Shown here piece after piece: positions 17,082-26,215 of a DNA stretch of 64,000 bases. The translations under genes were made by a program, and so were the position numbers. Every line of letters starts with the position of its first letter. Position 1 is the first letter of the stretch. The notes below the pieces were generated by a model. The model saw only the letters and a list, made by a program, of their open reading frames with translations. It was not told the DNA's origin and ran no database searches. The stretch is from Paucisalibacillus globulus DSM 18846 (lineage in GTDB: Bacteria; Bacillota; Bacilli; Bacillales; Amphibacillaceae), in the NCBI RefSeq assembly GCF_000482485.1, contig NZ_KI519436.1, positions 168,986 through 232,985 on the forward strand, in the 5' to 3' direction.

Positions 17082-17122
17082 AAAAAACTGACCAACTTTT
17101 CACTGTAGGAAAAGATGGTCAG
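17082..17122 (-). terminator. Terminator of the MarR-MMPL operon
   Basis: CTGACCA-a-CTTTTC (17088-17101) pairs with GAAAAG-a-TGGTCAG (17109-17122); read on the minus strand it is followed by six T. Confidence 0.87.
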
Positions 17123-17176
17123 TATCTTCAAGTGATGCCTTCATAAGGTTATTCTATCAGTAGAAAATAGTTATTC

Positions 17177-20100
17177 TCAATCGTGTACTACATCATTCAA
17201 TTTCTTTTTATCTTTCTTTTTGGATAAACTTCCTAATTTCTCTGGAAGGACCATCAATGCTGGTACAAAAATTGGAAGCAGTATGAAACATAGAATGATT
17301 AAACCTAAAATAACTGCTGTAGCCAATTCAGTTAACAGTATGATTCCGGCCGGTGTTAGTGTCGCAAAGGTACCACCAAGTATAATTACTGCCGATATAA
17401 TAACGCCACCTATTTGTTTAGAAGCGAGTACAATAGCTTCTTTTGGTGATAATTTAGGATATTCCTTAAAGCGCATCATTAGGAATATGCTGTAGTCAAC
17501 ACCTAATGAGACGACAATGATAAAGGAGAAGAATGGTACAAAGGAAGACAATCCTTCATATCCTAATATTGTTAAGAAAATAAAGTTAGTAATGAACATA
17601 GCAGCATAGTATGCACCAATAAGAGCTGCCGTTATAAACACTGGTGTCCAGAAGGAGCGAATTACAAAGAATAATACGATTAACACACCAATAATAACAA
17701 TAATAGTTGTTTTATTTAAATCCCTTGATAAGATATCGTTCATATCCTTTGTTGTTGCACTTGACCCAGCTGTTCCACTTTTTGCATCTGCAAGAACAGT
17801 TCCTTTTAGTCCATTCGAAAGTGTTTCGTTTATCGTATCAATAGTCTCTAATGCTTCCGTTGAATAAGGGTCATCATTTAAAATTACGGTCATTTTTGTT
17901 GTTTTGCGGTCATTGGACAGGAATGAATCTAATGAAGCTTTGAAATCGTCATTTTCTAATGCCTCTTTTGGAATAAAGAAGTTTTTATTCGTATTTAGCT
18001 GTAATAAAAAATCATTTGTTTGTCCAATTCCATTCGATATTTGTTCTAGTCCATCATTTACCTCCGATAGTTGTTCTCCAAAGGTAGTGAAACCATTTAG
18101 ACCAGAAACCAGTTGCTCTTGGCCAGACTTCATTTGGCCAAGACCTTCATTTACACTATTCATATTGGTTACAATTGTATCGATTCCTGATGATGCTTGG
18201 CCAAGTCCATCTTTTAGCTTTGTTAATCCGTTAGCCATTTGATCCAAGCCACTGCTTATCTCGACAAGTTTATCGTTTGCTGTACCAAATCCTGAAGTTA
18301 CTGCATTGTAATTATTATTTAACTCATTAATTCCTTCAGGTGTGATTTCGCTTAAAGCCGTATTTAATTGATTAATTGTTTGCTTTAGCCCTTGGTAATT
18401 AGCATCGCTGTTAGAATCGGCATAACTATTACCTAAGGCTTCAATCATTGACTGCATCCCGGAAATGGCATCTTTTACACCAAGGAGTGCTTGAGCAACT
18501 TCTTGATAGTTCGTTCCCATTTCTTGATAACCGGCCTGCATCGGTGCATAATTTTCTGCAAGTGTCGCTACACCATCACTCATCATCTGTAGATTGGATT
18601 CGATTGTTGCTAAGCCATTTGAAATGGTTTCTGGGTTGCTTGTCTCATCGTCAATACCAGCTTGGATCGCCTGTAATCCACTGGATAAAGCGGTAACCCC
18701 GTCTTGAAGGTCAGCAGTACCTTCCACCATTTTATTTACTTCCGAAAAGTCAGCTGAACCTAGTTGTTCTTGAGCTTCTTTCATACCGTCGTATAGTTGG
18801 TCTACGCCATCCTTAGTTTGGGACAAGCCATCTGTTACGGTCCCCATTTGACCAGATACATAAAAGTCATCAATCTGTTCTCCGAGAGGCTGAGTTACGG
18901 ATGAAACTTGTTTTACCCCATTAATATGTTTCAGTCTCTCTGTGATGTCGTCAATAACTGCTAGAGACTCGTTGTTATCCATGGTAGCATTACTTTCGAT
19001 TACTACGGTAGCAGGCATAGATTGACCTTTACCAAAGTGTTCTGATACTAAATTTATAGCTTTAGAAGAAGGATAATCATTACCCAGTTCCCCAACGGTA
19101 TCAAAATTCAGTTTTTCCTGATGGAAGAGAACCATTGGTCCAATTATTAGTAGAACAATGATGGTAATAATAATGGGATGCTTTGTTGCAAGAGAGGATG
19201 TTGCACCCCAGAATTTATTTTCTTTATGACCGCCTACATTTTTGGATGGCCAGAATATCTTTTTACCTAATACTTTCATAATAAACGGAGTTAGCGTTAA
19301 TATTTCTAGTAATAATATCGATACACCAATGACGACAACCACACCAGATTGATAGATTGGTGATTCGGAAAAGACAAGCGCTAGGAACGCAATAAATACA
19401 GTGAGAATACTATATGCAATTGTTTTTCCTGCTGTTTTATACGTATTGACGATTGATTCATCGACGGAGTGCCCGTGTGATAGTTCTTCCTTAAATCGAT
19501 TAAAAAGAAGAATATTATAGTCTGTACCAATCCCAAATAAAATTAATACCAAGAGCATTTGGGTCAGACTTGTCACTGGGAATCCAACTTTATCAATGAG
19601 TTGAGCAGCAATTCCCATGGAACAAAGATAGGAAAAGGCTACTGCTAATAGAGAAACAAAAGGGGTTACGACAGACCGAAAGGCAATAATCAGTACGACT
19701 AAAATAAAGACCACAGTCAATGCGGCACTCTTTTCAACCCCTGCTTGTGTTGCTTTTAAATAATCGTTATTTATAAAGTCTTCTCCACTAAGATAGTATT
19801 CAACAGGTGAGTCTTTTAGTTTGCTTTCAAATTGGGCTTGAATAACATCGATTTCCCGATCCATTTTATCAAGCTTATAACTGACAATTAAGGTTGTTCC
19901 ATCTTCGGAGACTAGCGAACTTTTTGCATCTGGCATGTTAAAGGGATCAATCATATCTGTAATCCCAAGTTCTGAGCTACTGTCGGAGACAACTTTGACG
20001 ACATCACCGATTTTTTCCATTTCGTCATTCGAGATCTTTTCTTTGTCATAAAAGACAATCAAGTTGTCGGTTCCTTTTGTAGTATCCATTTTTTCTAGCA

Positions 20101-20257
20101 TTTTACTTGCTATAACGGATGGACTGTCACTACTTGTACCTTCTTGTCCCTTGTCTCGGAGTATGGCATTCACATCTGGTTGAAAAACAGTAAGTAATAT
20201 GGTGGCAATGACCCAAATGGATAATATAACCCAACGCCATTTAATAATTCTTTTCAC
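17177..20257 (-). CDS. MMPL/RND family transporter (YdfJ-like)
   Basis: A 1026-residue RND-superfamily exporter with two repeats of an N-terminal membrane helix, an outside domain and five membrane helices. Typical segments are LILFGIGTDYNILLFNRFKE in repeat 1 and VVSLGVDYSIFLMMRFKEYP in repeat 2, containing the proton-relay aspartates. The second outside domain (about residues 470-780) is long and coiled, with many SGL/NGL spaced units like those of YhgE/Pip-type proteins. The start is GTG 20257 behind AGGAGG. It follows a MarR gene by 29 nt; the pair looks like a repressor-regulated efflux operon. Substrate unknown. Confidence 0.88.
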   Translation of the reverse strand: MKRIIKWRWVILSIWVIATILLTVFQPDVNAILRDKGQEGTSSDSPSVIASKMLEKMDTTKGTDNLIVFYDKEKISNDEMEKIGDVVKVVSDSSSELGITDMIDPFNMPDAKSSLVSEDGTTLIVSYKLDKMDREIDVIQAQFESKLKDSPVEYYLSGEDFINNDYLKATQAGVEKSAALTVVFILVVLIIAFRSVVTPFVSLLAVAFSYLCSMGIAAQLIDKVGFPVTSLTQMLLVLILFGIGTDYNILLFNRFKEELSHGHSVDESIVNTYKTAGKTIAYSILTVFIAFLALVFSESPIYQSGVVVVIGVSILLLEILTLTPFIMKVLGKKIFWPSKNVGGHKENKFWGATSSLATKHPIIITIIVLLIIGPMVLFHQEKLNFDTVGELGNDYPSSKAINLVSEHFGKGQSMPATVVIESNATMDNNESLAVIDDITERLKHINGVKQVSSVTQPLGEQIDDFYVSGQMGTVTDGLSQTKDGVDQLYDGMKEAQEQLGSADFSEVNKMVEGTADLQDGVTALSSGLQAIQAGIDDETSNPETISNGLATIESNLQMMSDGVATLAENYAPMQAGYQEMGTNYQEVAQALLGVKDAISGMQSMIEALGNSYADSNSDANYQGLKQTINQLNTALSEITPEGINELNNNYNAVTSGFGTANDKLVEISSGLDQMANGLTKLKDGLGQASSGIDTIVTNMNSVNEGLGQMKSGQEQLVSGLNGFTTFGEQLSEVNDGLEQISNGIGQTNDFLLQLNTNKNFFIPKEALENDDFKASLDSFLSNDRKTTKMTVILNDDPYSTEALETIDTINETLSNGLKGTVLADAKSGTAGSSATTKDMNDILSRDLNKTTIIVIIGVLIVLFFVIRSFWTPVFITAALIGAYYAAMFITNFIFLTILGYEGLSSFVPFFSFIIVVSLGVDYSIFLMMRFKEYPKLSPKEAIVLASKQIGGVIISAVIILGGTFATLTPAGIILLTELATAVILGLIILCFILLPIFVPALMVLPEKLGSLSKKKDKKKLNDVVHD

Positions 20258-20286
20258 TTTATATCCTCCTAAAATAATTTAAATGT

Positions 20287-20790
20287 CTATCTTCTACGCT
20301 GGTCTTTTTCAGGAAAGTACAAAATGTCAAGGAACTCACGATTTTCCATTCCTTCTTCTATCATTTTATCCTTCACTGCCGAAACCAATAATTCCATTCC
20401 TTTTATTACAGTCTTCTGTTCATCCTGCTTTAAAAGATTCAATACGCCAACTAATGATTGATTGGTTAGTTCTGTTACACTCTCATTAATGTTATCTGCA
20501 AGTCTAGCAGATAGCGAAATATCTACTAATCTTTTGTCATTCTTATTAGGTGTTTTAACAAGATACTCTTTAGATATTAGTCTATCAACAATGTCCGAAA
20601 CAGTACTTTGCGTCATTTTTAAGTTTTGTGTGAGCTGTTTAATACTAACAGTTTTATGTGCAAATACTTCGCCAATTACCCTTATTTGAGGAATAGTAAC
20701 ACCGTGTTCTTCCGCTGTTTTCTGAAGACTCTTCATCGTATATCGGTGAATGAAATCAATTGATTCCCCAATAAAATTAGCTGAATCCAT
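20287..20790 (-). CDS. MarR family transcriptional regulator
   Basis: A 167-residue MarR repressor. The winged helix is seen as VSIKQLTQNLKMTQSTVSDI (recognition helix) and LVKTPNKNDKRLVDISL (wing). ATG 20790 lies behind AAGGAGG. It heads a two-gene operon with the MMPL exporter, and a large symmetric operator overlaps its promoter, so autorepression with induction by a pump substrate is likely. Confidence 0.9.
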   Translation of the reverse strand: MDSANFIGESIDFIHRYTMKSLQKTAEEHGVTIPQIRVIGEVFAHKTVSIKQLTQNLKMTQSTVSDIVDRLISKEYLVKTPNKNDKRLVDISLSARLADNINESVTELTNQSLVGVLNLLKQDEQKTVIKGMELLVSAVKDKMIEEGMENREFLDILYFPEKDQRRR

Positions 20791-20805
20791 ATTTTAACCT
20801 CCTTG

Positions 20806-20847
20806 TAGTATATATCGTGTACGATGTATCGCATACGATATATACTA
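20806..20847. promoter_or_regulatory. Operator of the MarR-MMPL operon
   Basis: TAGTATATATCGT (20806-20818) and ACGATATATACTA (20835-20847) are perfect 13-bp inverted arms. Two ATCG-nnn-CGAT-like palindromes lie in tandem inside (ATCGTGTACGAT and ATCGCATACGAT), which suggests two MarR dimers side by side. Confidence 0.72.
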
Positions 20848-20870
20848 ATTTGTCTTATCATATTTGTCAA
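20842..20870 (-). promoter_or_regulatory. Promoter of the MarR-MMPL operon
   Basis: On the minus strand: TTGACA (20865-20870), 17-bp spacer, TAGTAT (20842-20847). The -10 lies inside the operator, fitting repression by occlusion. Confidence 0.65.
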
Positions 20871-20966
20871 TGAGGAAGTAGATAAGCTTTAAGATTACCT
20901 TGTTTGTATATAAAAAATTAAAAAGAACCAAACTATAATAAAGGATAGAAATAATGGAGGTGCACC

Positions 20967-21203
20967 ATGTCTAAACATAAACAACAAAACCCTGATAATA
21001 GAAAAAACAACGTGGAAAGACTACATGACATGATTGAAAATACGCAAAAGAAACTTCAAGAAACCGAAATAGGTTTGGAATTTGCAAGTGCGGAAGAACG
21101 AGGATCTATCAAGCAAAAAAATGAGAACCGCAGGCAATCGATTGTAGCCATGGAGAAAGAAATGAAGGAAGAGATGGAAGCACGAAAGAAAGGTGAATAT
21201 TAA
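20967..21203 (+). CDS. tlp: Small acid-soluble spore protein Tlp
   Basis: A 78-residue hydrophilic protein matching Tlp of Bacillus: NPDNRKNNVERLHDMIENT near the start, then LEFASAEERGSIKQKNENRR. Tlp is a minor SASP made in the forespore; deletion in Bacillus affects germination or outgrowth only slightly. ATG 20967 lies behind GGAGGTG. It is monocistronic with its own strong terminator. This shows that the organism belongs to a sporulating lineage. Confidence 0.9.
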   Translation: MSKHKQQNPDNRKNNVERLHDMIENTQKKLQETEIGLEFASAEERGSIKQKNENRRQSIVAMEKEMKEEMEARKKGEY

Positions 21204-21205
21204 TT

Positions 21206-21255
21206 AAAAGAAAGGACTGATACATAAGTAAGTTTATGTTTCAGTCCTTTCTTTT
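21206..21255 (+). terminator. Intrinsic terminator of tlp
   Basis: AAAAGAAAGGACTGA (21206-21220) and TCAGTCCTTTCTTTT (21241-21255): perfect 15-bp stem, usable from both strands. Confidence 0.9.
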
Positions 21256-21271
21256 GGTGATTTATGGATTA

Positions 21272-22012
21272 TTAAATTCTAAAAATCTGTTTAACATCTA
21301 TACCCAGTCCAGTGAATACGAAAGACTTTACAACATCATCATTTTTAAAAGTAATCATGTTTTCAATGTTTTTGTCTTCAAAAAGATATACCGTTACTTC
21401 TTTATTGTCAGGATTAACAATCCAGTACTCATTTACACCACAAGACATGTATAGATCAAGCTTCTTAATCAGATCTTTTCTTTGCGTGCTTTTTGATAGT
21501 ACTTCTACGACTAGGGATGGAACTCCTTTGTAATAGTCCTGTTCATTTAATTTTTCCACTAGGTCACAAATTATCATCAAGTCTGGTTGAACCATATTAA
21601 TGTTTTCTTCCGTTCGTTTTAGCTCAATATCATATGGTGCAACCATTGGGGTACAATCCGTTCCCTGAAAAAAATTATAAAAAGTACCAAACAATTCGGT
21701 AATGGCTATTTGGTGAGCAGTTTTTGGTGATGAGAGCCAATAAATTTCTCCATCAATATATTCGAATCGTTCTTCCGATTCTTGGTGTAATTGAAGAAAC
21801 TCATCGTATGTGGCCTTAACCCCTTCCGTACTATATATCGGTGCTTTCTCACGGATGTTCTCTGAATTAGGTAGTAGATCATCAGCTGAATCTTTAACCT
21901 TAGTCAATTTGGCAATTTCTGTACCGTTTCTTGTAATGATAATGTCTTCCTGAGTGGCTAGCATTAAATACTTTCCGAAGTTATTTTGTAACTCTGTTGA
22001 GTTAATAATCAC
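21272..22012 (-). CDS. Phd/YefM antitoxin-like domain fused to Uma2 family nuclease
   Basis: A 246-residue protein. Residues 1-40 or so look like a Phd/YefM antitoxin DNA-binding region (NSTELQNNFGKYLMLA and IIITRNGTEIAKLTKV). Residues about 65-245 are a Uma2/DUF820 domain of the restriction-endonuclease fold: PDLMIICDLVEK, then PSLVVEVLSKSTQRKDLIKK with the E-x-L...K catalytic pattern. The start used is GTG 22012, 8 nt behind GGAGG; the longer reading starts inside that site. No separate toxin gene follows. Uma2 genes multiply in many bacteria, but a function is not established. Confidence 0.75.
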   Translation of the reverse strand: MIINSTELQNNFGKYLMLATQEDIIITRNGTEIAKLTKVKDSADDLLPNSENIREKAPIYSTEGVKATYDEFLQLHQESEERFEYIDGEIYWLSSPKTAHQIAITELFGTFYNFFQGTDCTPMVAPYDIELKRTEENINMVQPDLMIICDLVEKLNEQDYYKGVPSLVVEVLSKSTQRKDLIKKLDLYMSCGVNEYWIVNPDNKEVTVYLFEDKNIENMITFKNDDVVKSFVFTGLGIDVKQIFRI

Positions 22013-22029
22013 GAATGTCACCTCCTCAT

Positions 22030-22056
22030 TTAGCTAAAATAGCTATATTAGCTAAT
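22030..22056. promoter_or_regulatory. Three phased AGCTA palindromes, candidate operator of the Phd-Uma2 gene
   Basis: TTAGCTAA (22030-22037), TAGCTA (22040-22045) and TTAGCTAA (22049-22056) are spaced 9 bp apart; the whole 27 bp is nearly one palindrome. It lies just upstream of the ribosome binding site, where the Phd-like domain could bind for autoregulation. Confidence 0.6.
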
Positions 22057-22223
22057 TTTAATTTTATCATTTTTGCTATGTGCATTACAACCAACTAACT
22101 AAGTAAAACGTTGATTTTTTTTCTAAAATACAAAACCCATATATTACTGAACAAAAGAGTGTGTCCTATAGGCATCTATGGTATATTTGTATAAAATTGG
22201 TACATGAAAATAGAGGTGTTTCG

Positions 22224-23576
22224 ATGCAGCTAACAATAAAAGCTACAGGCAATAATGCCGAGGTAATCTCCTATTTACTTGCTAAAAATCCAAACAATCT
22301 ATATGAAAGGCGCAATAATGGTCATTTCGTTCGAATGTTTTATAATAAATTTTCTCATGAAGAAGTAGAAGTGACATTATTTGTAACACCAGATCCTATT
22401 GGTCTAGCAAGAAATAGTTCCGAAACCTATGATATTACTTCTTATATTAATGATAGGGAATTTGTGGTTAGTAGTATTTTTTGTTCATTCATCAGATCAT
22501 CCTTAGGCACAGCACTAAATGGAAAGCCAAAGGAAGAATACGCAGCTTGGGTAGATCATGCATTTAATATTGAATTTAGTTTTGGCCCGGTTGCATCCGA
22601 TTTGTCGGATCATCAAATTATTGAATTGTTCAAGCCCCTAGGTTATGAAGTGGAAATTTCGTATGGTGAAGCCAATTATCAGATGGATATTAAAAATAAG
22701 AGTACTGCTAGATTTATAGTACTTAAAGGATTAACCACTTTACAGAATGGTTTAAGACAGCTTTTTGTTTTAATTCCTGTATTGGATAATTATAAGCATT
22801 ACTACATCGATGAAAAAGAAATTGAAAAGATTGAGAGATATGGTGAGGGATGGTTAGATACACATCCACAGCGAGAAACTATTTTTCGTCGTGCGCTACG
22901 TTTTAAAGAATTATATCGTTCAGTGGAAAAGAGTACGGGAACGAACCAAAAAGGAAAAGTACTAGAAAATAAAGTACGGTTGAATGACCTTAGATATGAA
23001 AAAATAGTAGACTGCATTAATAACCTTAAAAATAAAGAGAGTATTGTTGACTTTGGATCTGGAGAAGGAAAGCTTTCCGTACGTTTAGGTTTTGTAAAAG
23101 GTGTCAGGGAAATATTGGCTGTAGAACCATCGGAGTACGCTACACTGAAAGCATTAAAACGTTTTGAGGAATTAAGTGATAAGGAAGACTTCATCCAACC
23201 AACACCTATCATGGGATCCCTTTTTTATTATGATGAAAGACTAAAATCTAAAGATATCATGGTGCTGTGTGAAGTGATTGAGCATATTGATGAATATCGC
23301 TTACCAAAAATTATGTCTACCATTTTAAGAGACTACAAGCCTAAGACATTAATCATTACAACACCAAACAAGGAATATAACCAAGTATATGATATGGGAA
23401 AAGAATATAGGCACCCTGATCATCGCTTTGAATGGACAAGGGAAGAATTTCATGAATGGTGTAATGGACAGAATCCTGGTAACTATGAATTAACATTTGA
23501 TGGTATTGGGGAAGAACATCAATTATTTGGGTTTCCAACCCAACTATGTTTATTCACGCATAAGGGGGTACAATAA
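22224..23576 (+). CDS. hen1: RNA 3'-terminal ribose 2'-O-methyltransferase Hen1
   Basis: A 450-residue bacterial Hen1. The N-terminal half (about 1-240) is the bacterial-specific domain that joins Pnkp; the C-terminal half is a methyltransferase with VDFGSGEGKLSVRL (SAM binding) and the metal-site pattern EVIEHIDEYRL followed by TTPNKEYNQ. It methylates the 2'-OH at the 3' end of cut RNA before sealing, so that the repaired RNA resists recleavage at that site. ATG 22224 has GAGGTG upstream; an in-frame ATG at 22161 lacks a binding site. Its stop overlaps the Pnkp start (TAATG). Confidence 0.92.
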   Translation: MQLTIKATGNNAEVISYLLAKNPNNLYERRNNGHFVRMFYNKFSHEEVEVTLFVTPDPIGLARNSSETYDITSYINDREFVVSSIFCSFIRSSLGTALNGKPKEEYAAWVDHAFNIEFSFGPVASDLSDHQIIELFKPLGYEVEISYGEANYQMDIKNKSTARFIVLKGLTTLQNGLRQLFVLIPVLDNYKHYYIDEKEIEKIERYGEGWLDTHPQRETIFRRALRFKELYRSVEKSTGTNQKGKVLENKVRLNDLRYEKIVDCINNLKNKESIVDFGSGEGKLSVRLGFVKGVREILAVEPSEYATLKALKRFEELSDKEDFIQPTPIMGSLFYYDERLKSKDIMVLCEVIEHIDEYRLPKIMSTILRDYKPKTLIITTPNKEYNQVYDMGKEYRHPDHRFEWTREEFHEWCNGQNPGNYELTFDGIGEEHQLFGFPTQLCLFTHKGVQ

Positions 23577-26170
23577 TGGAAATCAGATTACCCTATTCCG
23601 GGATCGTATTACTAGTAGGGCCTTCTAATAGTGGAAAATCTACATTCTTAAAGAATTTGATAAATTCGAAGCAAATCCTTCCTTCTGAGGTTGTAAGTTC
23701 AGATGACTTTCGTGTGTTGGTAAGTGATGTCGAATTTATGGACTGGAAGCAAAAACCAAAGGATGAGGCAGATAGCATTTTTGACGAGTATCAATCTATT
23801 TCAAAAGAAGCTTTCTCCTTGATGGATTCTCTTATTGAGAAACGATGTCGGCTCAATAAGTTATCGTTTGTCGATGCAACCCATTTACATAGTGATGATC
23901 GTAAACGGTATATCGAGTTAGCTAGAAAAAATCACGTGCCTATTATGGCTCTGGTTTTTGATATTGACCAACATATATTACTTGCTAGGGATGAAATGCG
24001 GAAAAATCCTCGTGGAAACAGAAGGATTAAACAGCAATATCAAACATTTAAGAGAGAGAAGCGCTTTATTAAAAAGGAAGGTTACTTCGCATCTTATTTT
24101 ATTTCTGATATGGATGATATTTCATTAATTAGAAAAAGTAATAATCCTGTTGAATTAGAGATTGGTAATGGAATAGATATTATTGGAGATATTCACGGTT
24201 GTTATGATGAGATGATTCAACTATTAGAAAAACTTGGATATGAGAAAAATGATGAGGGTTACTATGCCCATCCGGATGGTAGAAGATTTTTATCACTTGG
24301 AGATATTATGAGTCGTGGCCCTAATTCATTAGAGACTATTCAGTTCTTTTTAAGGCATGTGAATAATGGGCTTGCTTACATGATTGATAGTAATCATGGC
24401 TGGAAAATTGCTAGATGGTTAGATGGAAGAAATGTAACGATGAATCATGGTGACGAACGGATAGAAGAAGAATTCGAGCAATTTCAAGAAAATCTTGGAG
24501 AAGCAAGGGCATTAGAATTAAAACAGCAAACAAAGCATTTACTTTTGAAAGCACCGTCTCATTATGTGGTGACAAAGAATAATGTACCAACAGTAGTTTG
24601 TACCCATGCTGGAATAAAAGATGAGTTTATTGGTAAACAATCCTATGATATTAGTGACTTTTGTCGGTATGGAGATACAGATGGGGTGAATGATTTTGAT
24701 AAACCAATAAGAAAAGATTGGACAATCCATCATAAGATTAGTTGTTTAATACTTTGGGGACATGATCCTAAACCGAAACCACTTATCATTAACAATACAA
24801 TAAATATTGATCAAGGTGTTGTCTTTGGAGGAGAGTTAACAGCTTTCCGATATCCAGAAAAACAGTTTGTTTCTGTAAAAGCTAAGCAAGATTACTCTAA
24901 TGGAGGTAATAATCCATTAATAGAGTGGGAGAAGAATAGGTTAAATCTACCTAATATTGTGAAGTTCATGAATGGCTATTCTGTATTGACGGATGAAATT
25001 GGAGAGGTTCATGTAGCAAAAAAACATGTCATCCCAGCTATGGATAGAGTCTCCCATTTTACTATTCCAATAGAAGAGCTTGTCTATATTCCTCCTACCA
25101 TGAGTCCTACACCGAAGGCTTCTAATTTAAAAGATTATTTGGAACATCCAAAAGAGGCAATCGATTATTATCGTAGCGTAGGAATGAATCGTATGGTCGC
25201 GGAGAAGAAGCATATGGGGAGTAGAGGAGTACTTCTGATTTTTAAGGATAAAGAAGCGGCAATTAAATATATTGGTAGGGAAACACTAGGAGTCATTTAT
25301 ACTAGAACGGGTAAAAGATTCTTTCAGGAAGAAACTGAAAAAGAAATAATGAAGCAAATAAATGAGGGTATGCTATCCAACGACTATTTTACAACGTATG
25401 ATACGGATTATGTGCTTTTAGATGCGGAGATTATGCCTTGGAATTTAAAGGCAAAAGAATTAATCAGTAGCCAATACGCCCATGTATCAGAAAATGCTAT
25501 TTTAGATAGAAGCTATTTGGTCGATAAGTTAAAAGAAACGGTTCCTACAAATCAGCAATTGGAAGGTTGGCTTCGTGAGTATGAGGAGAAACTAGAACAT
25601 GCGCTAGTTTTTAAGGAAGTTTTTCAAAAATATTGTTGGAATGTAGAGGGAGTCAAGGAGATTCAAATTGCACCTTTTCATGTTTTAGCTCATAGTAATG
25701 AAACGTTCTTCGATAAGCCACATACTTGGCATATGGAAATGAACCAAGAATTTGCAAAGTTAGCAGATATTTTTGTCGAAACAGAGTTCATGGTAATTGA
25801 TAGTGAATCGAGCGAAGCAGAAGTTATTAACTGGTGGGAAACTATGACAAAAGATGGCCATGAGGGAATTGTGATTAAACCAGAAACCTTTATATCACGG
25901 TATAAAGGGAAGCTAATTCAACCTGCTATTAAAGTCAGAGGAAGAAAGTATTTACATATTATTTATGGGATGGACTACTTGGAACCTGAAAACCTTTCTA
26001 GATTGAAAGAGAGGAATACTTCAAAGAAGCAAAAACTTGCACTGAAAGAATTTGCACTTGGAATGGAAGGAATTAAGCGATTTGTTGATGGCGATTCATT
26101 GGAGAGAGTCCATGAATGCGTTCTTGGCGTGTTAGCTATGGAAACGGATCCTGTTGATCCCCGTCTTTAA
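23576..26170 (+). CDS. pnkp: Polynucleotide kinase-phosphatase-ligase Pnkp
   Basis: An 864-residue three-domain RNA repair enzyme. Kinase: P-loop GPSNSGKST (15-23). Phosphatase: GDIHGC (204-209), GDIMSRGP (242-249), SNHG (272-275), CTHAGI and WGHD. Adenylyltransferase/ligase: KHMGSR from Lys545. It heals 5'-OH and cyclic-phosphate ends and, with Hen1, seals RNA cut by ribotoxins. The usual GDxxDRGP and GNHD motifs are altered here (Ser246, Ser272, Gly275), although the main metal ligands appear kept. Overlap with hen1 shows an operon; it is the only stand-alone RNA repair cassette in the window. Confidence 0.92.
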   Translation: MEIRLPYSGIVLLVGPSNSGKSTFLKNLINSKQILPSEVVSSDDFRVLVSDVEFMDWKQKPKDEADSIFDEYQSISKEAFSLMDSLIEKRCRLNKLSFVDATHLHSDDRKRYIELARKNHVPIMALVFDIDQHILLARDEMRKNPRGNRRIKQQYQTFKREKRFIKKEGYFASYFISDMDDISLIRKSNNPVELEIGNGIDIIGDIHGCYDEMIQLLEKLGYEKNDEGYYAHPDGRRFLSLGDIMSRGPNSLETIQFFLRHVNNGLAYMIDSNHGWKIARWLDGRNVTMNHGDERIEEEFEQFQENLGEARALELKQQTKHLLLKAPSHYVVTKNNVPTVVCTHAGIKDEFIGKQSYDISDFCRYGDTDGVNDFDKPIRKDWTIHHKISCLILWGHDPKPKPLIINNTINIDQGVVFGGELTAFRYPEKQFVSVKAKQDYSNGGNNPLIEWEKNRLNLPNIVKFMNGYSVLTDEIGEVHVAKKHVIPAMDRVSHFTIPIEELVYIPPTMSPTPKASNLKDYLEHPKEAIDYYRSVGMNRMVAEKKHMGSRGVLLIFKDKEAAIKYIGRETLGVIYTRTGKRFFQEETEKEIMKQINEGMLSNDYFTTYDTDYVLLDAEIMPWNLKAKELISSQYAHVSENAILDRSYLVDKLKETVPTNQQLEGWLREYEEKLEHALVFKEVFQKYCWNVEGVKEIQIAPFHVLAHSNETFFDKPHTWHMEMNQEFAKLADIFVETEFMVIDSESSEAEVINWWETMTKDGHEGIVIKPETFISRYKGKLIQPAIKVRGRKYLHIIYGMDYLEPENLSRLKERNTSKKQKLALKEFALGMEGIKRFVDGDSLERVHECVLGVLAMETDPVDPRL

Positions 26171-26189
26171 TAGTATGTGCAAAAAAAGT

Positions 26190-26215
26190 GGAGTAGGGCA
26201 TAATATGCCTTACTC
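26190..26215. terminator. Bidirectional terminator between pnkp and a TetR gene
   Basis: GGAGTAGGGCAT (26190-26201) pairs with ATGCCTTACTCC (26204-26215; one wobble). The minus-strand read is followed by a run of seven T, the plus-strand read by TTTT. It includes the end of the TetR gene. Confidence 0.8.
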
